DNA of 64,000 nucleotides from Tetramitus jugosus. Lineage: Eukaryota > Heterolobosea > Eutetramitea > Acrasida > Vahlkampfiidae. The stretch covers positions 62,001 to 126,000 of the forward strand of contig OW569352.1 of the NCBI GenBank assembly GCA_937625935.1, read 5' to 3'. Numbering within the stretch: the stretch's first letter is position 1; every line of letters starts with the position of its first letter. The notes below the pieces were generated by a model. It was not told the DNA's origin. It saw only the letters and a program-made list of their open reading frames with translations, and did not search any database. Both the position numbers and the translations under genes were made by a program. Positions 49,301-58,163 of the stretch are shown here, piece by piece.

Positions 49301-50660
49301 CACTGATGATTATGAGTTAATTGTTCGTGTTCTTCGTGGAGAAGTCTCTGTGTATGTGGGTCAAGATCAAAATCCTGGTCCTGATCACCACATATTCTAC
49401 TCAGCAGGTCATCAAAGTCGTGTAATGGTATTGTCTAGAAATAAGTTAAAGCTGGGAGCTCCCTTGTATGTGAGAGTTGTAGGTGAGCTACACATTACGG
49501 AGAGGACATTGTATGAAATCACACTGTACATGCCCACGATACCGCATTTGTTGCTCCAAGAGCAGCTCAGTGTGCAAACTCTGGAAGCTCATGCGTCACA
49601 GAATGTGAATGAACTCGCGTACTTTAAAATTGTGAATCCAACAGAAAGTTCCTCGAGGTTGACTACGATTGTAGAGTCATGCGAGACTAAATTTCCACCT
49701 GTATTCTATGCCAGCACTGAAGACAAACCTCCTACAAGAGATCAATATACTATCAAAAGTAAGAAGGACAACAATTTTGTACAAACTGCCAGTACACAAC
49801 ACACTCAAGCAGGATTCATTTTTATCGGTGTTGATCCAGTGCATATAAGCACCGCACAAAACTACTCCATTCTAACAATGGACCAGGATCCAAGACCAGT
49901 CATCACCAAACCTCGGTTTGATGTAAAGATTCAAAACAATAGGGCTAGACTGGAAATTGAACCTGCTGCACCAAACTCCAAATATCAGAAAGATGCATTC
50001 CAGTATGATGTGTATTTGCTCGTGTTGGAGGTCAAGGACAACAGTCAAATTGATAAGATCAACTTTGAAACGGTGTGTTCACTCAGGAGCAATGGCATAT
50101 TGATGGGCACTGCCTCTTTCAGCAATGAGACAGGACCTAAATATGTGTTTGAGATGACAATCAATATCAAAGAGGTGTATATTCTCAATGTCGTTGTGCA
50201 CAATCGGTTAGGCTTAGCCAGCTGTTACGAAGCATGTTATATTATGAAAGGTCGATACAGTACCTTGTTCAACGGATTGATAGAACCATGGAAACCGAGT
50301 GTACTCGCCATTGTCATCACAGGAGCCACTGTTGGAGCGTATTGCGTACTGGGAATGGTTTTCAATTTCTTCTTTAGGAAAAAGAGAGGTATTCAAACCA
50401 TTCCACATGTGAACTTCCTCATTGATCTGCCCTTCTTGATGATTGATGGTATCAAATGCATCATATTGTGCGGACGTATACCGCCAGTTGCGAAGAAAAG
50501 GAGGAGACGCAAGATAAAGAAGGCCAAATACAACCAGCTGGAGGAAGATCTGGAACTCAATGCTCCATCACGAGACTCTGCAGGAACTGGCTTTGGCAAC
50601 GACGATGACCATGATCTAATCGCTGTCTCTCCCGATAATCTCATCGAAGAGGATTCTTAA
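46349..50660 (+). CDS. Large type I membrane protein with repeated PPC-like beta domains, three exons
   Basis: Exons are 46349 (or 46280)-46925, 47126-47904 and 48000-50660. Introns GTATGT...CGTTAG (200 nt, phase 1) and GTATGT...AAATAG (95 nt, phase 0) preserve frame, giving 1,338 (or 1,361) residues. A signal-anchor stretch (LLLLSLFLLQIFIVSF) is followed by five or six roughly 150-200-residue units. Each has a YFRF/YRYFMFEV strand, a lYvS strand and a closing YYxxVxG strand, resembling bacterial pre-peptidase C-terminal domains. A transmembrane helix (VLAIVITGATVGAYCVLGMVF), basic RKKRG and an acidic cytoplasmic tail end the protein. It is a likely surface receptor or adhesin. The Met at 46349 has the better context. 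Confidence 0.75.
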
Positions 50661-50698
50661 TCTAATATAATTTATTTTTGTATTTTTGTATCAAAAAA

Positions 50699-52195
50699 CT
50701 AACTTTTGTTTGTTAGTAAACCGGCGGATTCATCATGCCGCCGTTCTGCCTTCACTTTCGATGATGAACAGACTCTGCAAAGATACTTTAGCAAAAATCC
50801 AATGAGCAACATCACATCCAACAAAATCATTGCCATGATAGGTACCGATGCAATCATTAATCTTCCAAAATCACCTTGCGCCGATCTCGTTTTCACCTGT
50901 GTCGAATAACCCATTGCATCACCCGTCACATTAAACACAACAATCGAATCTGCAGGCACCTTACAGTCACTTGCTCTCAAATCGCACACTGATTTGACCA
51001 TCTTCCGATCCACTGTCAGATAATTCGGTATCGAAACAGAGAAGAACACTGATCCGTAATCAATGGTGCTATGATTGTTGCGATTCGCGTAATAAAACAC
51101 AAAATCAAACTGGTTCGGATTGACTACGAGAGAGCCAACTTGATACGATACATGATACGGAAGGTTCAACTTGGTATCAAACGTCGTATACATGTAACTG
51201 GGCAATTCATGACGTGCCCACTTTGGAAAATAATCATGATCCATCACAGCCAACTGTATCGGAGACAAAATTTCATCGTCCTGATACTCGAGATAGTATG
51301 ACATGTTGACAGTCGATCCAGGCAATAGACAAAAACCAAATGAATCAAACTCAAAATCATTTTGCAGATAGGTCAAATAGACGGACGATGTATATAGGAT
51401 GCGCTTGGACGGATTCATCAACGGTTCGTGCTTTAATACCATGACCTGCACTGATCCATCACCAATCGATGCTTTTTCTCTCTTTTTTAGCGCTCCTGTT
51501 CCTTCTTGTTCCTTCTTCTTCCGTTGTAATCGATTCGATGGAGAAGGTGTGGGATCCAACTGTGAAAAAATGGCGGGAGAATCACGTTTCGAAACGGGAA
51601 AAGTCGTCCATGCAAATCGTGAATAATGTTGGTAACCTACAGGTGGAACAAACAATTTCATAGTAGAATACGTGTGTTCATGCAAAAAATAAATTTTGAA
51701 GAGAAGTATGATAAATGTGACGAGGAGAGCTCCGTTTGCAACAATGGCTGATCCTAGTGTGAAACGAGTGCATGAACACATGGTTGATGGGTGATGATGC
51801 GTGTGCTCATCATCATCATCGTCATCGTCATCGTTATCATGATCACCTACCTCCTTGTCAATCACATGGTCATGGTCATCATGAGTCAATTTGTTGTTGT
51901 TGTTGTTGTTGATGATGATGTGGTTGTTGTTGTTGTTGTAAGAGTGGTGGTGAGAGGTGAGAATGGGTTTGAGTGATTGTTGGAATGTTGTTTGTTGGTG
52001 TGTTTGTTGCTGTTGTTGTTCGAGCTGTTGTTGTTGTTGTTGTTGATGATGAGGTGGATATGTGGTGTCGATGGAGGAAGACCAAGTTCCATGATCGGAT
52101 ACCGTAGTCATCGAAGAAGAAAACTCCGAATCGGCGTTATTCACTTTCCCGCTCTGATAGGAGTATTCGGCAGAAGAAGAGGACGCAGCGCTCAT
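50699..52195 (-). CDS. Two-pass membrane protein with homopolymer-rich cytoplasmic N-terminus
   Basis: This 498-residue protein starts with about 145 residues of low complexity: Ser, a long Gln/His tract, Asn runs and an Asp run. A first transmembrane helix follows (AIVANGALLVTFIILLFKI). Then about 270 residues lie outside, with two Cys near VCDLRASDC and several aromatic-rich strands. A second helix (PIMAMILLDVMLLIGFLLKY) precedes a Cys/Lys-rich tail (RVCSSSKVKAERRH). The layout is reminiscent of plant APD-type membrane proteins but no RING is present, so I assign no family. It is convergent with the large surface protein gene, only 38 bp apart. Confidence 0.75.
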   Translation of the reverse strand: MSAASSSSAEYSYQSGKVNNADSEFSSSMTTVSDHGTWSSSIDTTYPPHHQQQQQQQLEQQQQQTHQQTTFQQSLKPILTSHHHSYNNNNNHIIINNNNNNKLTHDDHDHVIDKEVGDHDNDDDDDDDDEHTHHHPSTMCSCTRFTLGSAIVANGALLVTFIILLFKIYFLHEHTYSTMKLFVPPVGYQHYSRFAWTTFPVSKRDSPAIFSQLDPTPSPSNRLQRKKKEQEGTGALKKREKASIGDGSVQVMVLKHEPLMNPSKRILYTSSVYLTYLQNDFEFDSFGFCLLPGSTVNMSYYLEYQDDEILSPIQLAVMDHDYFPKWARHELPSYMYTTFDTKLNLPYHVSYQVGSLVVNPNQFDFVFYYANRNNHSTIDYGSVFFSVSIPNYLTVDRKMVKSVCDLRASDCKVPADSIVVFNVTGDAMGYSTQVKTRSAQGDFGRLMIASVPIMAMILLDVMLLIGFLLKYLCRVCSSSKVKAERRHDESAGLLTNKS

Positions 52196-52676
52196 CTCTC
52201 TTCGTAGATTACTAGTTGTTTAACTGGTGGTTCAAAAGGATTCAAAAAAAACAAAGGAGATCACGATGATTGCTTGTTGAAGTTCTCCCAATCAAATTCC
52301 TTGATGCATCCACCAACAACAGAAAAAGGGTCTAGTTTTCGTGAAAGCTTTTTTCTGTTTTTGTTGCCGAAAGTGCTCGGAGAAATGAAATGCAGGAAGA
52401 TCCTTGAATTCGAAGGACTTCATCGAACTTCGCGCCTCAAATAAAAAATGCAGGTGTGCAGGGAACACTTGAAAATACACATAGAAACCAAATCACATAA
52501 CTGTTCCTCCGTTTTGTGAACCCTCCTGCATATCTAGAAGCATTTCAAAGTTTAAACTCTTTTGTCGAGCTCGAACAGGACTTCAACAACAACACAAGAA
52601 CTAGAACTGAGATTAATTTCAACTTAACTTCCCATTAACTACTCGAGGCCTCTATATCCAGGAAAACAATTTCAAT
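52196..52676. promoter_or_regulatory. Divergent intergenic region
   Basis: This 481-bp stretch separates two divergently read genes. It contains A-rich leaders near both ends and no frame with family features. No defined element is seen. Confidence 0.4.
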
Positions 52677-53558
52677 ATGCCAAAACAAGCTAAATTAACC
52701 AAGAAGTATCACGATAACAGTATAGATGATTGCTTCAAGAGTAATACCAATGAAAGTTACAGAGTAGCAACCGAGAGCAACAAGGAGAATTCTCTTAAAG
52801 GAAGAAGTTCTGTGAGTTATTTTCTCGAACGTAACTATCACCGCAGTTACAATGCATCAAAACCTTCTTCCTGTGTTTTTAAAGTTCCTCTCATGTCTCA
52901 ACACTCGTCAAACACGGCACCTGTGAAGCATCATTCTCTAATCTCTTTCCTTCAAGATGTAATGCCTGAAAAAGAATATTCAGATCTTAATTGTCTTGTT
53001 CAGATACATCACAGGCTAGGAATACATCCTAAACAATTCGATGACGAGTTTTCTGGTGTTGTTAGGCAATTTAATGATCAATGGAATAAGCAACAGCAAG
53101 AGTTTTTATCATGCACCAAAGAAGAGAAAGCCAAAAGACTAACAGAAGATCCATCCATGAGAATCAAGATTACTCAACTGACAAAGTATTTAGAACGCTA
53201 TCAGATTTTAGAACTCAGAGAAAAGTTCCCTATGATGCATGAGGACAATCTTACCCTGGAATTGAGACAACATCACTATCTACCAACACTCGAAGAAAAA
53301 ATAAGGCACAAGATATCCATGATACCAACAACATCGAAAATGAACTTAGGTCAACCACAAAACAAACATGGCGACACAACAAACAAAAAAGAAGATGAAT
53401 TGTGTATTGTTTGTTGTGACGAAAAAGCCAAAGTGATGTATTCGTGTGGTCATTCATGTTGCTGTAGCTCATGCTCAAAGAAGATTACTCAATGCCCACT
53501 GTGCAGAGCACCTATCGAGGCTGAGGGTAACAATTCAGCGATTCCTGTAAAGAACTAA
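52677..53558 (+). CDS. RING-HC protein, IAP/MDM2-type C-terminal RING
   Basis: This 293-residue probable E3 ubiquitin ligase carries its RING at residues 240-282. It reads ELCIVCCDEKAKVMYSCGHS, then CCCSSCSKK and CPLCRAP, giving the CxxC, CxH, CxxC, CxxC metal ligands of the compact C-terminal RING class. The Ile-Val after the first Cys and the Pro-Leu-Cys are the usual E2-contact positions. Residues 1-80 are basic and Ser/Asn-rich. Residues 95-220 are helical (DLNCLVQIHHRLGIHPKQFD, LTKYLERYQILELREKF) and probably bind substrate. No BIR or p53-binding domain is seen. Confidence 0.88.
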   Translation: MPKQAKLTKKYHDNSIDDCFKSNTNESYRVATESNKENSLKGRSSVSYFLERNYHRSYNASKPSSCVFKVPLMSQHSSNTAPVKHHSLISFLQDVMPEKEYSDLNCLVQIHHRLGIHPKQFDDEFSGVVRQFNDQWNKQQQEFLSCTKEEKAKRLTEDPSMRIKITQLTKYLERYQILELREKFPMMHEDNLTLELRQHHYLPTLEEKIRHKISMIPTTSKMNLGQPQNKHGDTTNKKEDELCIVCCDEKAKVMYSCGHSCCCSSCSKKITQCPLCRAPIEAEGNNSAIPVKN

Positions 53559-54062
53559 GGAAAGAAGAGAACAAGTTGCTCCATAAGAAGAAGTGCCCAC
53601 AACATTACTCAGAATAGAGACATATAGAAAAGATTGATCAAAGAGAAATTCTCTATCTCGATCATCAGTGGGTGATTGGCGAATCTTGCTCGCTTAGTCA
53701 CACTAAGGGTATGTAGGCATCCCGTGCTCTGTAGTGTGGCTAAACAGAAGGAATCTTCAACTCATAGTAACACGTAAACTCGTTTTTCTTTACAATGAAG
53801 CCTGGATCAAATTGTTTGTCCGTTTTTTTTGTAAATTGTTGAGGCGTCAAAAACCCGGAGAAACAAATCCAAAACAGAACATAAGCATGTCTCAAAAAGG
53901 AAGGCAACTAAAAATTTTGTATCCAACGTTTGACCGCATAAAGGTTCGACATGCATGTCTGGTAACCTCACTCAACAACGAGAATAAGAAGCTTTTTAAC
54001 TCAAACAACATCAACCAAACCCAAACCCAAACCAATAGCAACAACAACATCACATACACACA
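53559..54062. other. Intergenic region
   Basis: This 504-bp region holds the 3' end of the RING gene and the 5' leader of the next gene (CAAACCCAAACCC-rich just before ATG 54063). A frame of 127 codons from 53734 overlaps the leader and has no recognisable features. I see no gene. Confidence 0.45.
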
Positions 54063-54422
54063 ATGCCTGGCAAATATTCTTATGGTACGTTTCACTGGAG
54101 ATTCCCAATTGCTGTGATAGCAACATTCTCCCTGACTGCGTATGGATACCTCGAATGGTCCAAGAACTTGTTCCCAAAGCCAGCTACCTACACTCCTGAG
54201 AACTTGAAGTTTGAAGAAGATACGTTGAACATGCCTGGTGGTCTCCACAGATTCCACAGAAGAATCGATGTCAACAGTTTGAACTACTCTGTTCACTCGC
54301 ACAAGTATTGGCCAAAATGGGATAGAAGAGACGACGATGATGACAATGTGTTCCACTTGGCTTCCCTTGGAAAGCTCGGTGGTTCATCTGACGAAGCAGA
54401 AGAAGAAGAAGCTGAAGAGTAA
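54063..54422 (+). CDS. Small single-pass protein, probably mitochondrial inner membrane
   Basis: This 119-residue protein has one membrane segment near the N-terminus (IAVIATFSLTAYGYLEW). A Tyr/His/Trp-rich hydrophilic part follows (PGGLHRFHRRIDVN, HSHKYWPKWDRRDDD), then a very acidic tail ending EEEEAEE. A short N-terminus, a single helix and an aromatic matrix or intermembrane domain are typical of accessory respiratory-complex subunits. The family is not identified. It starts immediately after an AC-rich leader like those of other genes in this window. Confidence 0.7.
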   Translation: MPGKYSYGTFHWRFPIAVIATFSLTAYGYLEWSKNLFPKPATYTPENLKFEEDTLNMPGGLHRFHRRIDVNSLNYSVHSHKYWPKWDRRDDDDDNVFHLASLGKLGGSSDEAEEEEAEE

Positions 54423-54615
54423 GCGCTTCAAGGATTCTTACTCAATCAACCACCTCCTTCCAACAACTCCACCAATCAACAAGAACAAACAACGGGTTTT
54501 TAAACCAAAAACACGGCGGATAAATCATCTCCAACGATCAATTGTAAATATAAAGTTAACTTTGCACGCGCAAAATTTTCGCGTTTTACAATTTCTCACT
54601 TTTCACACCAAAATT

Positions 54616-55479
54616 TCAAAGAGAAATGTTCTTTGATAGGACTTTGCTTCTCTCTTTGTCAATTTGTTCCATCTCTCGAATCATGCCTGATATTTGGTTT
54701 CGCATCAGCGACTCAAACGGTTCACTCTGTCCAATTTCTCTCATCTCCATAAGCCAAGTGTAGCGTTCATTGACTTCGTTCACTAATTCATTGAACCGAT
54801 CAGTCATTGGCTTCGATGTTGTTGTTGGAGCGTTCTCTGGTCGTTTTCGATTCTTGGGAAACCTTGCGTCAATAATCTCTTGTGGCGTCTTGTTCTTACC
54901 TCCAAATTCAAAGTATGTGTTCAAGTATTCCTTCTCTCGTTCTCTTACATTGGGAATTGTTCCTTCTGGAGATAGTTGGAACTTTGTTGTGGGACATTTC
55001 TCTTGTTCGAATGCTCCTTGGACAATCATGGTATCTAGAGCTTTCTTTCGAGGGATAGAGAAACTCTTTTGACCAAACATGTTATTGTAAGTTGTTGAAT
55101 GAGTTGAATTAGCATGAATGTAGTCGTTCAGTTCAGAATCTCGAGACACTGCTATTCCATGAGAAGGTAAACTTTTCTTGTTTTTGACTACTTCCTGTAT
55201 CGTATCCTTTTGGTACTTTGTCAGTTTACTGTCTTTCATCATGGACTCAATCAGCCGTTGAGTGTCTTTCGATGCTCTCTCTTTGAGCTGGCTCGACTTT
55301 ATTGAAGCTCTTGAACTCTGACTACTATGCGAAGTGGACCTCATTGTTCTCTTTCTCTTGTGTATGTTGTACGTTGGTAGTGATGACGAATAGGAACAAC
55401 CATCGGATCGTTTCGTAAACGATGGAAACTGTTGATCAACAAAGGATAGAATCTGGCGCCAGATGGAAATAGCTTTCAA
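54616..55479 (-). CDS. UPF0193 (EVG1, C22orf23-like) protein
   Basis: Motifs match the UPF0193 family in order: RLIESMMKDSKLTKYQKDTI followed by KNKKSLP, then REREKEYLNTYFEFGGK, and near the C-terminus RFNELVNEVNERYTWLMEMR, IGQ, and NQISGMIREMEQIDKE. Family members occur mainly in organisms with flagella, and a ciliary or axonemal role is suspected but not established. The frame has 287 codons. Residues 1-45 are unlike the family, so the Met at residue 46 (MRSTSHSS) may be the real start. No membrane segment is present. Confidence 0.82.
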   Translation of the reverse strand: MKAISIWRQILSFVDQQFPSFTKRSDGCSYSSSLPTYNIHKRKRTMRSTSHSSQSSRASIKSSQLKERASKDTQRLIESMMKDSKLTKYQKDTIQEVVKNKKSLPSHGIAVSRDSELNDYIHANSTHSTTYNNMFGQKSFSIPRKKALDTMIVQGAFEQEKCPTTKFQLSPEGTIPNVREREKEYLNTYFEFGGKNKTPQEIIDARFPKNRKRPENAPTTTSKPMTDRFNELVNEVNERYTWLMEMREIGQSEPFESLMRNQISGMIREMEQIDKERSKVLSKNISL

Positions 55480-55549
55480 GTGTTTTATTATTCATTGTAT
55501 TATTTCATTAAATTGTGCTTCAGAGTCTCCATGTGTATGTTGTCATTGT

Positions 55550-56532
55550 TTATAGCTCTTCATTCAAGAAGAAAAGAGTTTGATCAAACAGAGCAGACAC
55601 AAATGACCAATCAACAACTTGCCAATAAGCCTGCACGTAGTTGGCTCTGCTGTTCTTGTGATCCATGTAATAGGCGTGTTCCCAGCAATCCAAGGCCAAA
55701 ACAGGGGCAAACTCTTGAGCAATAGGTGTCTCTTCGTTTCTACCAGTCCAAATACGCAACTGCTTATTGTTGCCAATGACTAGATAGACCCATCCACTGC
55801 CAAACAATCCCAATGCAGCATCAGTAAACTAGAGAACAATAAATTAAAACCAGAGTGTTTGGTGTTAGCAACAAAGCCATGAATAGAAATGTTACACACA
55901 AGAAGTGTGGCGCATTATTGTAAAAAATTTTCCATTTCAGTTCGCGCAATGAAAAAAGCGCGCCAACCACAAAGACCTTAGAGAAAGCTCATTCATATCC
56001 ATGCTAAGCTCTCTTCTCTCTGTGTCCCCAATCTATCATCATCATCACACACACACTTATTAGAAGAAAAAAACAGCAAACATACCTCCTTCTTGAAAGC
56101 ATCCAAGCTTCCCCATTGTTCATTAATCTGTTTTAATAGTTGACTATTGGCAACAAGAGCAGTTCCACTAGGTCTAATACACTTCCAGAAGAAACTGTGA
56201 TTAAAGTGCTCGCATGCCACTTGGTGAACATCAGCCTTGGTGGCATCGAGTGCAGTGTGTCTGATCACGTGTTCAACAGGTGCACCATAAAATGGGGTGC
56301 CCACTGTAAGCTTGTTCAATCGCTCCACTGCTTGACTGTGATGCTTGTTATAGTGATGAGTCAGTGTGGTGCCTGAGAAGCATGGGAGACAACCACCGTT
56401 GATTGGGTAGGAGACGGGTGGGAGATTGTGGCGCAGTCTGAGTGTGGTAGAAGTCAGTGACAGAGATGCATGATTTTGTTGGTGGTGATTACGAAGTAGG
56501 AATTGCTTGGAAGCTGTTGATATTCTGTTCAT
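55550..56532 (-). CDS. Iron/manganese superoxide dismutase, probably mitochondrial, two exons, atypical active site
   Basis: Exons 56532-56086 and 55828-55550 give 241 residues. The 257-nt intron (GTATGT ... TTCTCTAG) is phase 0 and joins AFKKE to FTDAALGLFGSGW. All four metal ligands are present: H60 (HYNKHH), H112 (FNHSFFW), D196 and H200 (LDCWEHAYYMDH). An Arg/His-rich presequence of about 35 residues suggests mitochondrial import. Two positions known to be near-invariant differ. The gateway Tyr after KHHxx is Ala 68. The second-sphere Gln sites of iron (AAQ) and manganese (NQDTP) enzymes both read Glu (E108, E181). Activity is therefore uncertain; a structural role like SOD-fold mitoribosomal proteins is an alternative. 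Confidence 0.88.
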
Positions 56533-57063
56533 GCTTTTTTTCTTTGTTTGGATTGTTGTGGGTGTTTCTCCGTTGCGTGAAAAAATGTTTTTGTTAAATG
56601 GAGGACAAAAAATGTAGGTGCATTTGCTACTTGATCTCTTGGTGTAAGTTAGTTGGACAACAAGCTCTCTTCGCTTAACAATTTACAAAATGATTTATTT
56701 GTGTTTTTTTGGTGTTTGGTGGTCATTGAAATGAATATGCTTCCCTTCTTTCATGCCATACTCTCGTGTTGGCATTTCAATAAAAATATTATTATAGAAT
56801 TGCAGTCGTTCCTTCCATTGTTTCTGCGTGTGATTACATTAGATAAAACAACATATACTTCATCGAATCATGTCTCTTGATCCAATCATTGGCGTTTCAA
56901 TGATCATATAAAAAAGGAGGACCAAGTGATCAATTACAAACGAGTAGCGCTGTTTCCTCCTCGTTGTTCATCAGCATCATTAGAGTGCGCACCATCAAAA
57001 TGCACACAAGCATTCATCGATAGAAAAAACAATTCTGCAACAATATAAAGTGCGAAAGACAAT
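56533..57063. other. Intergenic region
   Basis: This 531-bp region holds the promoter of the SOD gene and the 3' flank of the Rieske gene. Short frames lack family features. An ATAAAAATATTATTATAG stretch near 56780 is AT-rich but undefined. Confidence 0.4.
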
Positions 57064-57963
57064 TTAACCAAGGATCAAGGTTTCTCCTCCATCAACGAAT
57101 TGATGCTTTGGCACTTCCAAGTTCAATGGAGCAGGTCCCAAACGAATTCTTCCGGATGCATCGTAGTGAGAACCGTGGCAAGGGCAGAAGAAAGCATTGT
57201 AGTTACCAGCGTCAGTGACTGGGACACAACCCAAGTGAGTACAGATGGCCAATAGGATAGCCCATTCTGGCTCCTTGCATCTCTCCTCATCCTTTTGTGG
57301 ATCTCTCAATTCAGACAAAGGAACGCTCTTAACAATGGCGACTTCCTCAGCAGTTCTGTGCTTGATGAAAACTGGCTTACCTCTCCATGTGATGGTGATG
57401 GTCTTACCGAGTGGAATTGGACGCAAATCGACTTCAATTCTAGCAACGGCCAAAACATCGGCAGATGCACCCCAAGAGTACAAAACCTTCAAAACGACCA
57501 AACGAGCACCAGCAGCTCCAAGGAATCTGCTTCCGCTAGCCATAAAGTATGCGAATTGTCTCTTGTCATATGCACCTTGAAGACCTTGAGCCTTCAACAC
57601 AGAGGTTATAGTCTCGTCTGTTTGGTAACCTGTCTTTGGTGCCTTTGAGATCAAATTTTGGACACTCTCTGGGATTGCTTTTGGATCAACAACTGGTGCT
57701 TCAACAGATGTTGAGTATTGTCTGATGAGTGGTGTTGAGATGCGTTGAGTAAAGTTGAAGTTTTGCTTTGCGTTGAAACCAGTGAGTCTGACTTTGTTTT
57801 GTGAGAAGAATCTAGAGCCCAATGCAGGAGCGGTGAACTTTCCAGAGGAAACAGCGTTGAATTGATTACCAACGGCGCTAATTAGAGAAGGTGAAAGGAT
57901 GACATCTCTCTTTTGTGCACTCTTGATGAGTGGAGTCTTAATTCTGAAACAAAAGTTGCTCAT
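57064..57963 (-). CDS. UQCRFS1: Rieske iron-sulfur subunit of cytochrome bc1 complex
   Basis: This 299-residue protein passes electrons from ubiquinol to cytochrome c1 through a 2Fe-2S cluster. The cluster-binding loops are CTHLGC (about residues 241-246) and CPCHGSH (258-264), with the closing [13 protein letters not shown] membrane anchor lies before the head ([20 protein letters not shown], with [13 protein letters not shown] after). Residues 1-90 form an Arg/Lys/Ser-rich presequence, long as usual for this subunit. TTTGTTTCAG in the first codons resembles a splice acceptor, so an upstream first exon cannot be excluded. It is on the same strand as its neighbours but not in an operon. Confidence 0.95.
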   Translation of the reverse strand: MSNFCFRIKTPLIKSAQKRDVILSPSLISAVGNQFNAVSSGKFTAPALGSRFFSQNKVRLTGFNAKQNFNFTQRISTPLIRQYSTSVEAPVVDPKAIPESVQNLISKAPKTGYQTDETITSVLKAQGLQGAYDKRQFAYFMASGSRFLGAAGARLVVLKVLYSWGASADVLAVARIEVDLRPIPLGKTITITWRGKPVFIKHRTAEEVAIVKSVPLSELRDPQKDEERCKEPEWAILLAICTHLGCVPVTDAGNYNAFFCPCHGSHYDASGRIRLGPAPLNLEVPKHQFVDGGETLILG

Positions 57964-58163
57964 TGCTCTGCGTTTTAGTGCGAAAGTTGTTCACCTATGT
58001 GTGTTGTTGCTGATTTTGTTGCGTCGCATCGGAAAAATGGAAAAAGGTTGACTGTTTTTACAACAATGAACATTCACCAATTTATTTATCCGTCACGGTG
58101 ATACAACACCTAAAATATTGGATGTCCAGAAGTTTTGTGCAAATTTGTTGTTGAAATTATGGT

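Noticed and set aside
53734-54117. A 127-codon frame upstream of the small membrane protein gene
   Set aside because: It overlaps the AC-rich leader and the start of the better supported gene at 54063, and has no family features.
56653-56880. A 75-codon frame between the SOD and Rieske genes
   Set aside because: It is a chance open stretch in AT-rich DNA with no targeting signal or domain and no supporting context.
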